Part shown: one piece after another, positions 11,058-21,350 of the stretch
Numbering within the stretch: the stretch's first letter is position 1
How the letters are laid out: every line of letters starts with the position of its first letter
Assembly: GCA_002049455.2 (NCBI GenBank)
Contig: KV918785.1
Span: 62,001 to 126,000 of the forward strand
Reading direction: 5' to 3'
Length of the DNA: 64,000 bases
From: Porphyra umbilicalis
Taxonomy: Eukaryota; Rhodophyta; Bangiophyceae; Bangiales; Bangiaceae
Notes under the pieces: model-generated
What the model was told of the DNA's origin: nothing
The model's database searches: none
What the model saw: the letters and a program-made list of their open reading frames with translations, nothing else
Position numbers and translations under genes: made by a program

Positions 11058-12326
11058 GATTACCAGTCAGAGATTGGGTGTCGCCTGAGGGACACCCGCG
11101 AGGCATCCAAGAGCGTAGCCGACGGCGAGGGCTCCTCTGTCGACGGGCTCCCCACCCGCAAGCCAGCCAGGGACACGCTCCCCGGCGCCAACGTCGTCAA
11201 TACCCGAGCGAACGTCGAAGTCTTTGGGTCCATGTCCATCCACGACGCAATGCTTGACACTTTTTGCCGGGCCGCGCGGCTGGGCGGCGCCCTGTTCGGG
11301 TACAACATTGCCAACACGACAACGTTGACCGGCGCGCAGATTTCCCAGATGGACGCCGCTGCGCACGAGTTGGGCGTCGACTGCGTGCAAACTCTGTACG
11401 GGCATGTCAACAATACCAAACTGCACCGGCTCGTACAGCACCTCCGCGACGAGCTGCAGTCACGGGGGAACCTCTGGGAGGAAGATACCTCCGAGAACGA
11501 GCGCCTGCATGCGTCGTGCAAGCGGATATTTAATCGCAGCAACAAGCGCGGTCCCGGCGTCGCACTGAAGATGATGAGATGCGACGAGGCCCAGTCTGCA
11601 GTGCTCAGCGGGATGCATAAGGACGATGACGGGAACACCCACGACGCGGCATCGGACGACGAGGACGGTGGTGGAGTCCTGGAAGCCGCCGCGCCAACGA
11701 GCACAGCCGACTTGCCCTTCACCGGTCGCGGCATGCGTGTCGCCCGGGGCGACATTCACGTCTCCGGCGCCCTCGCCAAAGTCGGAGAGCTGCTGGGTAT
11801 GGCCGACAACGAGTCCTTGATTCTTCACAACACTGCGCGCATCTTTGCGCGCTTCGAGTGGGGAGCGCCCGGGAAGGTGCAACACCAACGCGGGTCCCCC
11901 AACTTCATGAACAAGCCGTGGTTCTCGTACGTGCGCTACGAAGCTGCGGACGGCACCATCAAGTGGGGTCGCGTGCGACTCGTTGTGTGGGCCCTTGGCC
12001 GCGAGCGCAGGAGCTGCGTAGTCTTGCAGCGCATGCGCCCCGCGGCACCTCGCCATGGTTGCGTCTCGTCTCGCTACAGCTGTCAGCGCCTGGCTTGGGA
12101 CTTCCAATCGGAGGCGGACCAGTACCCAGCGCTCGCTTTGAACGACGCAACGCGCATCCTGCGGGCTGAGAATGTGCAGGTGGACTGGTGGGACTTGATG
12201 GAGCGCGTCGGGTTATTGGCAACGCCGGCCAACAAGACGATCGACGCGACAGAGCGGCGCGCTGCTCGCTACTTCACCAACCCCTTCTTCCCTTGGACGA
12301 GCCGCGAGCTCCGCCCCCGTCTTTGA
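9060..12326 (+). pseudogene. Decayed CACTA/Plavaka-like DDE transposase
   Basis: Transposase-like blocks occur in order but in several frames. An acidic N-terminal part (about 9060-9240) comes first, then 9243-10040 with FRKWQRVHISIRNRMYVHYF and a WSGANYMFPV block followed by FFNVLDNRGTWVTVGYLQHI. This resembles the region of CACTA/Plavaka transposases where a substrate-lining Asp lies before a proline-valine block. A frame change near 10040 leads to a CxxC-bearing part ending LYRIASFDLLHV, an in-frame TGA at 10396-10398, and continuation KLGILQMLDQRLPAVFQSF. A GTACGT donor follows near 10571. The C-terminal part (about 10850-12326) has SWRHFSIFWPFMVAEMV, then KLHRLVQHLRDELQ and SENERLHASCKRIFNRSNKR, matching the K-H...E-LH...SNKR order of this family. 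The stops and frame changes mean it is not functional as sequenced. Family assignment is by motif order only. Confidence 0.55.
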
Positions 12327-13990
12327 GTGCTTGTTTGATGAGTGGAGAAGTGTGTACTATCCTTTGGAAGTGCCAGGTGCCACACAGGCCTCGGCCTCTG
12401 TTGCCGAGTTCGCGACTGTTTGCTTCATACGACGACCTACTTCCGTCTCTCTTGCACTGCTTGCGCTTATATGCATCGCCCGAGTGCGCGACAGGTAGAC
12501 TTTTCTTTTTTTTTTTATGACACGCAGCCCACGACGTCGCCCCGTATCGGTGTAGTGGACACTGCCGGCAAAAGAACTCCGACCTGCACTTCTACCTGCC
12601 CGCTCTCCCCTCCCCTACTTCTCTCTCTCTCAAGAAACAGATCGCCGTACTCTACAAGGCCCTGCTAAGGCGCCAATGACTTGGCCAGTAGCCGCTAGTC
12701 ACCACACAGGCGGTCTTGCCTGTCTCTCCTTGTTCACGAGCACCACATTATCCCGCTTTTTCACCATGGTGCCGGCAGACTGCACAACCTTGCCAATGGC
12801 ACAGAAGCGCTCGTACAGCGCATTGCCAGAGGCGTGTGGGTGTCAATCGACTTCGCCGTCGTGGCGCGTGCGCGAAACCTGTATTACCGGAAGCAGTGCA
12901 GGAGAAGAATATGGCACTGGCAACTAGAGTTGCCTGCCTTCCCCTGTTGTCCTTTCGAACTCAACTCCGCCTGGTACCTGCATCGGCGTACATGCCCGCC
13001 TCATTAGAAATCACTTTAGCAGTATCGTCGATATTAGGGATCTGATTGGATGCCGTTAGTTTGCATCTCGAGGGTACTACTGTATCGCGACACAAGGAGA
13101 ACTCGATCTTCGCTGCAAGGGCCTGTGCCCACCGAGCTCTGAACGGAACTTTCTCCAGGACAGCCTCCCGGTCCTGAACGAGAGCCTTGAACGGCTCTTT
13201 CCCGTTCAACAGATCTCTGAACGGGACTCCCGGACAGGGTCCCGTACAGGAGGACAGTTTTCCGACGCTGGCGCGCCGGTCCCACCGTCAGCCGCCTCCA
13301 GTGTCTGACGCCGCCACACCCGCAGATTTCCTTCTTGACCTCTGGTGTGGGGGAGCCCGCGCGGAGGATGGTGGTTGGGTGACGCTCGTGGGATGATGCC
13401 AAAGTGGTCCGAAGTGGCCATCTGAATGTGGCGCTTCATCGCTTTTAACGTCGAGTTGCGCAACAGCAACGTTGATCGGCTGCCCTTCGGCGCCCCGCCT
13501 CCACCGCCGCCACGCGCAAGCGGCTCGAGGTGGCGTGACTGTGGACGGAGTCGGGGACGCGCACGCCTGGGCCTCGGGCGCTGCGCCGTGGCGGCAGGCG
13601 GTCGAGGCCACTGCAACCACCCCGTTGGAAGCTGCGTTGACACTCGTGATGGGGCGCGTTGCTGGGCCGCTGGGTGTAGCCGGGGGGGGGGCGGCGGACG
13701 CAGGGTGAGGGAAGGCAGGACGGCGGGCGGCGGGCGGCGGGCGGCGTGGAGCTCACCGCTGCGGCTCAGTGCTTGCCGTCCCCACCCACCAGTCACGTCG
13801 AACGCGCGAACGCATAAAAGGGTGTTTGGTTTCTCCGCCTGGCGTCCGCGAGCAGCGTTCCACCGAGCCGCGTGGCGTCGCACGCCCCCCCATTGGCAAT
13901 TGCTCCTCCACCGCCTGCGTACGCGGCGGCATTCTCCACCCTGCACTTGATCCAGGCTCTCATCCCTCAATCCCCATCTGCCCCACTGGT
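12327..13990. other. Intergenic DNA with repeat remnants
   Basis: Around 12700-12860 the minus strand reads ASGNALYERFCAIGKVVQSA followed by a basic stretch, a coding-like fragment resembling transposon accessory proteins elsewhere in the window. At 13120-13255 lies the second copy of the PFxxxVQxREAV repeat seen at 6690-6925. From about 13480 GC rises sharply, with short GGCGGGCGGC tandem units at about 13720-13745. A reverse CCAAT box (ATTGG) at about 13892 may belong to the promoter of the next gene. No complete gene seen. Confidence 0.4.
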
Positions 13991-14013
13991 GGGGGTGCAC
14001 CCCTGCCGGCACC

Positions 14014-14760
14014 ATGAGGTCTCTGGTCGCCCTCTCCCTGCTGGCCGCCACCGCCGTGGTGACCGCGGACGCTGCCGCCGACGCATTTATCCTGCGCTGG
14101 CCGTCTGCAGCCGCCCTCCCCCGCCCCGTCAACCGGCAAGGGGGGAATGGCGGCAATGGCGGCGCCGGCGGCGACGTCATTTCCATTGGCCCCGACGGGC
14201 AGCCCAACGGCGGCGGCGGCACGTTTGCGGGTAACGGCGGCAATGGCGGTAACGGCGGCGACACGTCGGGCGGTCCAGGCGGCGCGCCCGCAGGCGACGG
14301 CGGCAATGGCGGCCGCGGCGGTGACGCGATTGGCGGCGGCGTCGCGGGCAATGGCGGCAATGGCGGTAACGGCGGGGACACGACGGGCCCGTGCGGCGGC
14401 GGCGGCGGTCGTGGGGGGGATGGCGGCGACGGGGGGGCGGTCGTCATCTCGGGCGGCAACCTGTTTGGGCCGGGTGGCCTGTTTAGCGGGGGGAATGTGC
14501 AGATTGGGGGGAATGGCGGTAACGGGGGGAATGGGGGCAGCGGGGGCGGTCCCTGCCCGCCGACGCCCTCGCCCACGCCGACACCCACGCCGACACCCAC
14601 GCCGACACCCACGCCGACACCCACGCCGACACCCACGCCGACCCCGAACACCAACACCTACGGTAGCCGCAGCCGTAGCCGGAACCGGAACCGGAACCGC
14701 AACCGCAACCGCAAGAAGAACCGCGACCGCAAGAGGAACCGCAACCGCAAACGCAACTAG
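14014..14760 (+). CDS. Secreted Gly/Asn-repeat protein with Thr-Pro linker and basic tail
   Basis: Intronless, 248 residues. Residues 1-18 or so form a clear signal peptide (hydrophobic [13 protein letters not shown] followed by small residues). Residues ~40-178 are built from [12 protein letters not shown] repeats with a few aspartates. Residues ~180-210 are a run of Thr-Pro dipeptides encoded by a 12-bp tandem repeat at about 14574-14644. The last ~35 residues are Arg/Asn repeats with lysines. This should be an extracellular or wall protein: GGX repeats can pack as polyglycine-II helices, the TP linker could be glycosylated, and the basic tail could bind sulphated galactans. Those roles are inference. 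The start is chosen because the signal peptide begins at this ATG. Only two cysteines were noticed. Confidence 0.75.
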   Translation: MRSLVALSLLAATAVVTADAAADAFILRWPSAAALPRPVNRQGGNGGNGGAGGDVISIGPDGQPNGGGGTFAGNGGNGGNGGDTSGGPGGAPAGDGGNGGRGGDAIGGGVAGNGGNGGNGGDTTGPCGGGGGRGGDGGDGGAVVISGGNLFGPGGLFSGGNVQIGGNGGNGGNGGSGGGPCPPTPSPTPTPTPTPTPTPTPTPTPTPTPTPNTNTYGSRSRSRNRNRNRNRNRKKNRDRKRNRNRKRN

Positions 14761-14984
14761 CTAGCATCTCTTTGATGCAGGCAAGGGTGCTGCACTTTCC
14801 GGCGCGGCGGGGGTAGAGATGGCACGGACTGGGCACACGTATGTTTGTGCCTGTGGAGGCAATGTGCAAGTAACAGATAAGTGGGCTCCTGGTCCCCTTT
14901 GTTTTATTTATGTTCTTGCCGGGCCTGTCCCTTGTTCACACGCTGCGCGTTGGACTCCAGCCGTCGATGACCTGGAAGCACCAG

Positions 14985-15773
14985 ATGCATCAGCCACGAA
15001 ATCTACCACGGCACCACGTTTGGGGGGGAGGCGGGGGGCGAGCGCCCCGAGCGCCCCCGCAACCGACGCCCCCTGCGTCATCAGCGTCGACGCCGGCGGC
15101 GCCGCCATCGCCGTGAGCAGCTACAGCCAGTACCACTGCATGACGGGGTGGCGCCCCGGGTGGCGCCTCGTGCGCGACCCGCGGCTGCGGGCGGCGGTGG
15201 AGCGGCTGCGGCAGCGCCTCAACACTTGCGTGCCGGCGCTCGCGCAGGTCGGGGCGGCGGCGCTCAACGACGCGCCCGCCGTGGCGGCCGTCGTGGCGGG
15301 CGCGGCGCGGCGCGGCGGCCGTCATGGCGGGAGCGACGCGGCGCCGCCTCTGCCGCGCGCGCGCCACGCGCACGGCGCGCCGCTGCGGGCCGACGTGCGC
15401 GCGGGCCTCGACGCGCACGTCGGGGGGTGCTGGGCCAACGCGGGGGCCACGACCGCCGCCCGGGACGCTGCCGGCGCAGCGGCGCTCGAGCCCCCCCCCC
15501 GCGGGCGCCTCTTCCACGCACGCGGGCGTGGGGGGCCCGCTCCGCCGGTCGGGGGTGGCCGCCGCGGCCGCCCCGTGGGGGCGCCTGCTGCGGGATGCGG
15601 GCGTGGCGGGCACGCCGGGGGGGATGACGTGGACGCGGACAGAGGGGGGGGGGGGGTACGGCCGCCTCGCCGTGTGTGGGAGCGACGCAGGTGTGGCCGA
15701 GGCGGCGGCGCGGCTGACGGGGTCGGCGGCGGGCCCGGGGGGGGGGGGGGGGCGCCGCCGCCCGCCGCCGTGA
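14985..15773 (+). pseudogene. Decayed class I aminotransferase, C-terminal part only
   Basis: Conserved blocks of PLP-dependent class I/II aminotransferases appear in order but in three frames. In the first, CISHEIYHGTTFGGEAG (14986 on) matches the SDEIYxG block, with the Asp that contacts the PLP ring replaced by His. Next, after a G-run, comes SSYSQYHCMTGWRPGW (about 15113-15170), matching the SFSKxxxMTGWRxGW block with the Schiff-base Lys replaced by Gln, then LNTCVPALAQVGAAAL. After another frame change near 15310 comes RLLRDAGVAGTPGG and YGRLAVCGSDAGVAEAAARL up to a TGA at 15771-15773. The N-terminal half of the enzyme is absent. Missing start, two frame changes and loss of both key PLP residues argue for a pseudogene rather than only sequencing error. 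Confidence 0.7.
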
Positions 15774-16689
15774 GGCCCCGGCCGGCCGGCCGGCGGGCGG
15801 GCGGGCGGGCGGGCGGGGGGCTCGCGCGCGCCGCCGGCGGCGCGCCCAAACGCACGCGCGGCCGCGGCGACCGCCCGCGCGCGTCCCGTCCGTGTGCCGT
15901 CGGGCGGGCGCGCCGGCGGCGTGCCCGCCCGCCCCGCCGCCGCCGCGCGCCGTGGCGGGCGGGGCGGGCGCCGCAGCGCCGCCGCCCCGCCCCGGTGCGC
16001 GCCGCCATGGGCGGGCGCGCCGACGCGCCGCGTCGGGGCGCTGCCGCGCAGCGCCGACCCCCAGCGGCGGCGACCGCGCGCGCGGCACGGCCGGGGCAGC
16101 GGGCCGCGGGTTGCACGCGCCGCCGCGCGCGCGCGGCGGCGCCGGCGGCGCGGTGGCAACGGCACGGCCGGCGGCGGCGGCGCGTTGCCGCCCCGCCGCC
16201 GCCCGTGTCGGTCGGCACGGCCGCCGCGCACCGCGGCGGCGACAGGGGGTGGCGGCGGCGGCGGCGGGGAGCGGGGGCGCCGCCGTTGCCCGCCGCGCGG
16301 CCGGGCGTGGTGTTTGGCGGCCCCTCGCCGTCCCCGCCGGGTCATCCCCGTGCATCTAAATTTAGGCTGTGCGACGACGGTCGCGCGTACCGCGTCCGTG
16401 CCAAGGCAATCGACCGCATTGTGTGAGCGTGGAGCACGACCTGTCGGCTGTACGTCTACTGTTGCACGCGCAGTGCCCATACCAGGGCCATCAACCCCGC
16501 CGCGTGACCGTGAGCACGACCCGTCGCCGTCACTCGACGCCGCGCGCCATCCGGTGACCCCCCCCCCCTCCCCCATCGCTCCGTCACCCCTCCCAGCCGC
16601 GGCGGCAGGCGACCAACGCCGCCCCCGCCCCCCACGCACGTCCGCTGCCCGCCCGCCCACCCGCTACGGCGTCGCCGCCGGCGCGGGCG
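15774..16689. other. Extremely GC-rich DNA with tandem duplications
   Basis: Positions 15780-15820 are a CCGG/CGGG microsatellite. The DNA to about 16350 is close to pure G+C, and every frame is open on both strands, so openness carries no information. At about 16368-16550 an imperfect ~80-bp unit is present twice in tandem (each contains a CGCG...GACC...GTGAGC...GAGCACGACC pattern). No gene is supported. Confidence 0.5.
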
Positions 16690-19208
16690 TCACCCCCCCC
16701 CCCCCTCCAGCCCCAGCAGCAGCGCCACCACCCCATCGTGCCCGCCCGCCGCCGCCAAATTCAAGGGCGTGTTGCCCGGCGCGTTGCGCAGGCGCCTGTC
16801 CCCCCCCGCGCCGACCAACAAGCGCATCACGGCCAGGTGCCCCTCGTAGGCCGCCGCGTGCAGCGGGGTCCCCCCCCCATGGCGGGAGCGACGACCACCC
16901 CCACCGACGCGCCCGCATCGAGGAGCGTCGCCACCGCCGCGGCGCGGCCGCGCGAGGCCGCCACGTGCACGGGCGTCACGCCGTCGGCAGTCGCCGCATC
17001 CACGTCCGCGCCCGCGTCGAGGAGAGCGGTGAGCACCGCGACGGCGCCAGGCGCGTCCACGCCCGCCGCCTGGTGCGTCGGCGTCCAGCCCGTGGGGTTG
17101 GCCGCCACCGCCGCGGCGGGCGACGCGGCGAGCAGCAGCCGCGCCGCGGCAGCGGCCCCGCCGTGGGCGGCGCGAAAAATGGGCGTCTCCCCGTTCGCGT
17201 CGGCCGCACCCACGTCTGCGCCCGCGTCGAGGAGCACGCGCAGGGCCGCCGTTGCGTCTTGCGCCGCCGCATGAGACAGCGCCGACGTGCCGTTGGTGGC
17301 CACCGCCGCCACGTCGGCGCCGCCGTCGAGGAGCGCCCGCACCGCGGCGGGGTGGTCGGAGCGAGCCGCGTAAAAGAGGGGCGTCTCCCCGAGCACAGTG
17401 GCCGCGTCGACGTTGGCGTGCGCGGCGGTGAGGGCGGCGATCGCCGCCACGTCCCCGAGCTGCGCCGCAAAGTGCAGCGGCAGCACGTCGCCGGGGTTGT
17501 TGGGCAGCGACGCGTCCGCTCCCGCGGAGAGGAGGGCGGTGATAGCCGCCACGGCGCCCGCGCCGACGGCTTCAAATATCGCCGTCCGCCCAGAGTGGCA
17601 CTTGACGTTCACGTCCACGCCCGGCGCGGCCGCGAGGGCGGTGACCGCATCGGCGCTGTCCTTGAACGCGGCGAAAAAGAGGGCCGTCAGCCCGGTGGTG
17701 TTCGCCGCGCTGGCGTCGGCGCCCGCCGCGAGAAGCGCGCGCACATTGGCCACATGCCCGCCCCGCGCCGCAAACATCAACGGCGTTACGCCGCGCTCGT
17801 CTGTCTGGTTAGGGTCCACGCCGGCGCCGAGGAGAGCCGCCACAAAGTGCACGCGCGCGTCGGCCGCCGCGTCAAACAGCAGCGCACGACCGGTGCGGCT
17901 GCGGACGGCGGCCACGTCGGCCAACGTCGGGAGGAGCAAGTCAAAGATGTCCTCGTGGCCATTCCGCAGCGCCGCCTCAACCGCCGAATCCCCACAGGTG
18001 GACGTGACGCCCGTCTCGACGCCCGTCTCGACGAGCAGCCGCACGACGGGGAGGTGCCCCTCCTGCGCCGCCATTATAAGCGGCGTCGTGCCATCGTCGC
18101 GTGGCAGCCCGCCGTTGGCGCGAGCGTCGAGGAGCGCCCCGACGGCCGCGTCGTGGCCCTGTGAGGCAGCGCCAAAAAGCGCCGACTGGCCCGCATTGTC
18201 GACCGCGTCGACACGCGCGCCCGCCACCAGCAGCGCGCGGATGATCGGCAGGTGGTTGTTCGCCGCCGCCACATGCAGGGCGGTCGCGCCAATGACGTTG
18301 GTGGCGCCCACCACGTCGGCACCCGCGTTGAGGAGGACGGTAAATGCGCGCTCCCAGCCGCGCGCAGAGGCCGACAGCACCGCCGTCGACGTTGACGACG
18401 GCGTCGTCGTGTCGGCGCCCGCGCCGACCAGCACCTCCATTGTGGAGACCGCGACGTCTTCGGTCGGCGCAACAAACGCCCAGCGGAGGATACCATCGCC
18501 GTGGACGTCGACAATGCCGACTTCGGCGCCCGCCGCCAGCAGGGCGGCCGCCACGTCGGCACGCCCCGCCTCGACGGCAGCAACGAGCGGCGTGACGCGG
18601 TTTTCCAACTGCACCTCGTTAACGTCGGCGCCCTTGGCCAGCACCGCCTGCACGGCCACCATGCCCGCCAACCCCGCCGCGATGAAGAGCGCGCTGCGCC
18701 CGTGACAGTCCGGCGCATGCACGTCCGCGCCGCGGTCGAGCAGCGCCACCACTTCGGCGTCCATGCCCTTACTGCACGCCACGTGCAGGAGCCCCGTGCC
18801 GGCGGTGACGGTGGTGGCCCTTGCGCCCCGGCCGAGGAGCACCCCCGCCACGCCCCTGTGGCGGCCCATAAGCGCAAACGTCAGGGGGGTGGCCCCGTCC
18901 GGGCGCGCCGCATCGACCGCCGCGCCAGCGTCGAGGAGGGTGGTCGCCACCCCGCCGTGCCCGTTGCGAGCGGCCAAGTGTAGGGGCGTCTCCCCGTCAT
19001 CGTCCTTGGCCGTGAGGCTCGCGCCGTACCGGATCAGCAGCGTCGCCGTGGACGTGTGCCCGTGCAGCGACGCAGAGTGGAGAGCGGTGAGGCCGAGGCC
19101 GTTGGCGTCGTTCACCACCGCCTCGCCGGGGGGGACCACATCCGCCCCCTCCACGGCGTCGACGGCGACGGTACGTACGTCGGGGGGGACCACGTCCGCC
19201 CCCTCCAT
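16690..19208 (-). CDS. Ankyrin-repeat protein, 24 repeats, one frame break at a G-run
   Basis: From the ATG at 19208 the frame runs for 793 codons to 16827 and consists almost entirely of ~33-residue ankyrin repeats (consensus GxTPLxxAAxxGHxxxVxxLLxxGADV). The last 20 codons of that frame are nonsense. A one-base change within the nine-base G-run (coding strand) at 16870-16878 restores two more repeats (GGTPLHAAAYEGHLAVMRLL and GNTPLNLAAAGGHDGVVALL) and a stop at 16690-16692. The intended product is therefore about 839 residues with 24 repeats and no other domain. Such all-ankyrin proteins are protein-binding scaffolds; the partner is unknown. An 18-residue unit (DVRT-AVDA-EGADVVPP) is tandemly repeated at the very N-terminus, so the start could lie slightly upstream. 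Intronless. Confidence 0.85.
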
Positions 19209-20049
19209 GGCGTCGACGGCGGCGGTGCGTACGTCGGGGGTGATGAGGAGGGAGCGGGGCGGCAGAGGGGGGGGGGGAGAGAGCGAGGTACCAGCAGCCC
19301 AGGGAATGTGTTGGGTTTGTAATGGGGGACGTCCGCCGGGCAGAAGATGTTAAGGAGTACCCCGGATGGCGACCGCAGGCGGGGGGAGGGGGCCCCAACA
19401 CCTGATAACACGGTGGTATCAGAGAGGGAGGCACGCGGCGGCACGACGTCAGCTGGGCATGTGACGGTGAGAATAACTGCACAACGGCAAGGTGAGGGCG
19501 TCACCACGGAGAGGGGAAACAGAGCGCCCTGGTGCTGCAGCAGCAGGAGGCACAACCCCGCGTGACAACGCCAGGCCCACGCGAGGGAGCGATAGCATTC
19601 AGCACAGCGTAGACAGGTGGGGCTCACGGGCGCCGACGCGTCGACAGAGAGCGACCCATACCGCGGCGGCGTCTGGCCCTCTTCTAAGCCGGCGGCTCCT
19701 CCCAAGTCGGCCCATCAACGATGCGCGGGCGCCCGTGCGGCCGAGCCCCCCAGCGCAGTCGACGCACTGTCGCGCTTGCCGCGCGAGGGTCCGACGCGGA
19801 CAGCGTCACCGTGCGTGCCGCCCGCCAGCCGGGTGCGACGTGTGGTAGTTGACGGTTGCCAGCCATGCCCCCAGTGACAAGGTCGCCTGCGGTGTGTCCT
19901 GCCAGGCAGACGGGTCGGCCGAACAGGACGCGCGTGCCGACTGGGGTGCGTCCTGCCAGGCAGGCGGGTCGGCCGAGCAGGACCCGCCTGCCGACTGCAC
20001 AGCATGTCCAGATCCATCGTCAGAACAATGGTCATCTCCTGATCGGGAG
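19209..20049. other. Intergenic DNA with 62-bp tandem duplication
   Basis: Upstream flank of the ankyrin gene. On that gene's coding strand a C-run (19268-19278) precedes the start. At about 19890-20000 an imperfect ~62-bp unit (TCCTGCCAGGCAGRCGGGTC...GACTG) is present twice, and each unit contains a self-complementary GGCGGGTC/GACCCGCC part. No gene supported. Confidence 0.45.
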
Positions 20050-21350
20050 GAACTGAAAGCGCGTTCGCGAAAACACTCTGGACTGAAAGCGCGTACGCGA
20101 AAACACCCTGGCCTGGAGTTGTGCTGTGATCGAAGACCATCAATTTGTGTAAGTTCCGAAGCGTTATTTAGGCTTGAAACATGCCGCGTCGCGCTTCACT
20201 GGGCACGTGGTTATATCTTTCATGCACTGCATTGGTTTTCATGTTCATGTCCCTGCGGGCGTCCACGGGCAGGCGCGCGCGCCCGAGCCGTCCATCCCGC
20301 AGCGCGCCGGCCCCCCACCCAGGCGACGCCGTGCTTGCGACAGTCCCAAGTCACGCACGGCTCGCCGACAGCCTCACCCCCCCCAGCCCTCCCGTCTCAC
20401 ACCTACGTCCGCCTTCGCCGCTGCTACCGCGCAGCACAACCGCCTCCCGGGGCAAACGCCACGCCGCTCTCGCCCCCTCGTCCATGCTGGCTAGGTTTGT
20501 TGCCAGCAGCAAGCCCATAGCAGCAGGGGGCGCGGGCGCCGGGGCCGCCGCCGCCGCCGTAGAGGCTGCCACCGGCAAGCCAGCGGCGTCTTCACCCCCC
20601 CCCCCCTCCAGCCCCACGGCCCCTCAACCCCTCCAAAACCCCCCGAACGTACCCCCCTGTCCGGTCTCCTCCCCCCACGACGTACCGCGCGGTCAGCTGC
20701 GCGACATCCCGCACGGCCAGTTTCGCCACCGCGACACCACCACCGCCTCGCACGGGCCACACGCACGGCGCCGCCCTCTCCTCGTCACAGGCCCGCGCAC
20801 AGCACCGCGCTGGCAGCTGCATCACGCCACTCGCGACTGCCCGCTTCAATCACAGCATGCCACGGTCACACCGCATTCGATGCGTCCCGACTGGCCACAA
20901 TCTGGGCCCTCTCCTCCGAGTTCAAAATTGAAAAAAAAAACATCGTCCAGAGCATCTCAGGGGCAGGTTCCACGAAGTACGCTGTCATTCCTCTCCCGAT
21001 TCGGTCGGATGCAGCACACATCCTCGTTTCCAGCTCTTTTGAAGCACAGAATCCCCATTTCAAGCCATCTGAACGAGAAAAAAAAATCTTTTTACATGGT
21101 TGGACCTCACCAATGCCCTGCGTACGGCCATCGTGCGAAAACACTTGTACGGATACGGTGCAGGTTGACGCTTCTAACCATGCCGGACTCACCGTACGGC
21201 GACGTCCGCCTGAGCCGTACGAGTTCTCTCCGCGGCCACCCCGCTTTTTCGCAAGTACTCCCGCAACGTGCACTAGCTCGGAAAAGAACTAAAAAGGGGG
21301 CCCGTATGCACATGTTGGATAGTACCCTGTCCTAAAGGCCAAGGGATTTG
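20050..21350 (+). mobile_element. Putative ~1.3-kb non-autonomous element, copy A
   Basis: The left part begins AACTGAAAGCGCGTTCGCGA, a unit present twice in tandem (20051 and about 20082). The right end (about 21249-21350) contains CGCAAGTACTCCCGC, then ATGTTGGATAGTACCCT followed by CCTAAAG. The same left and right motifs, in the same order, orientation and spacing, occur at 49137-50500. Between them lies GC-rich DNA that does not match between the two copies in any obvious way. The class is unknown: no terminal inverted repeat or target duplication was found. Open frames inside (for example 20181-21335) are low complexity and are not supported as genes. Confidence 0.5.

Noticed and set aside
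12676..12927. Small gene after the CACTA-like transposase
   Set aside because: The region is coding-like on both strands over about 150 bp only and lacks a consistent start and stop; more likely a transposon fragment.
13206..14657. 483-codon antisense frame over the secreted protein gene
   Set aside because: It is the complement of GGN and TP repeats (VGVGVG and PPLPPLP runs); the plus strand has a signal peptide and a sensible start.
17398..18705. 435-codon plus-strand frame inside the ankyrin gene
   Set aside because: Complement of ankyrin repeats; the minus strand matches the ankyrin consensus over 24 repeats.
20050..21350. Definite Helitron call for element A (and B)
   Set aside because: The CTAA near the right end is suggestive, but no stable hairpin just before it, no clear 5' TC and no A|T insertion site could be shown.
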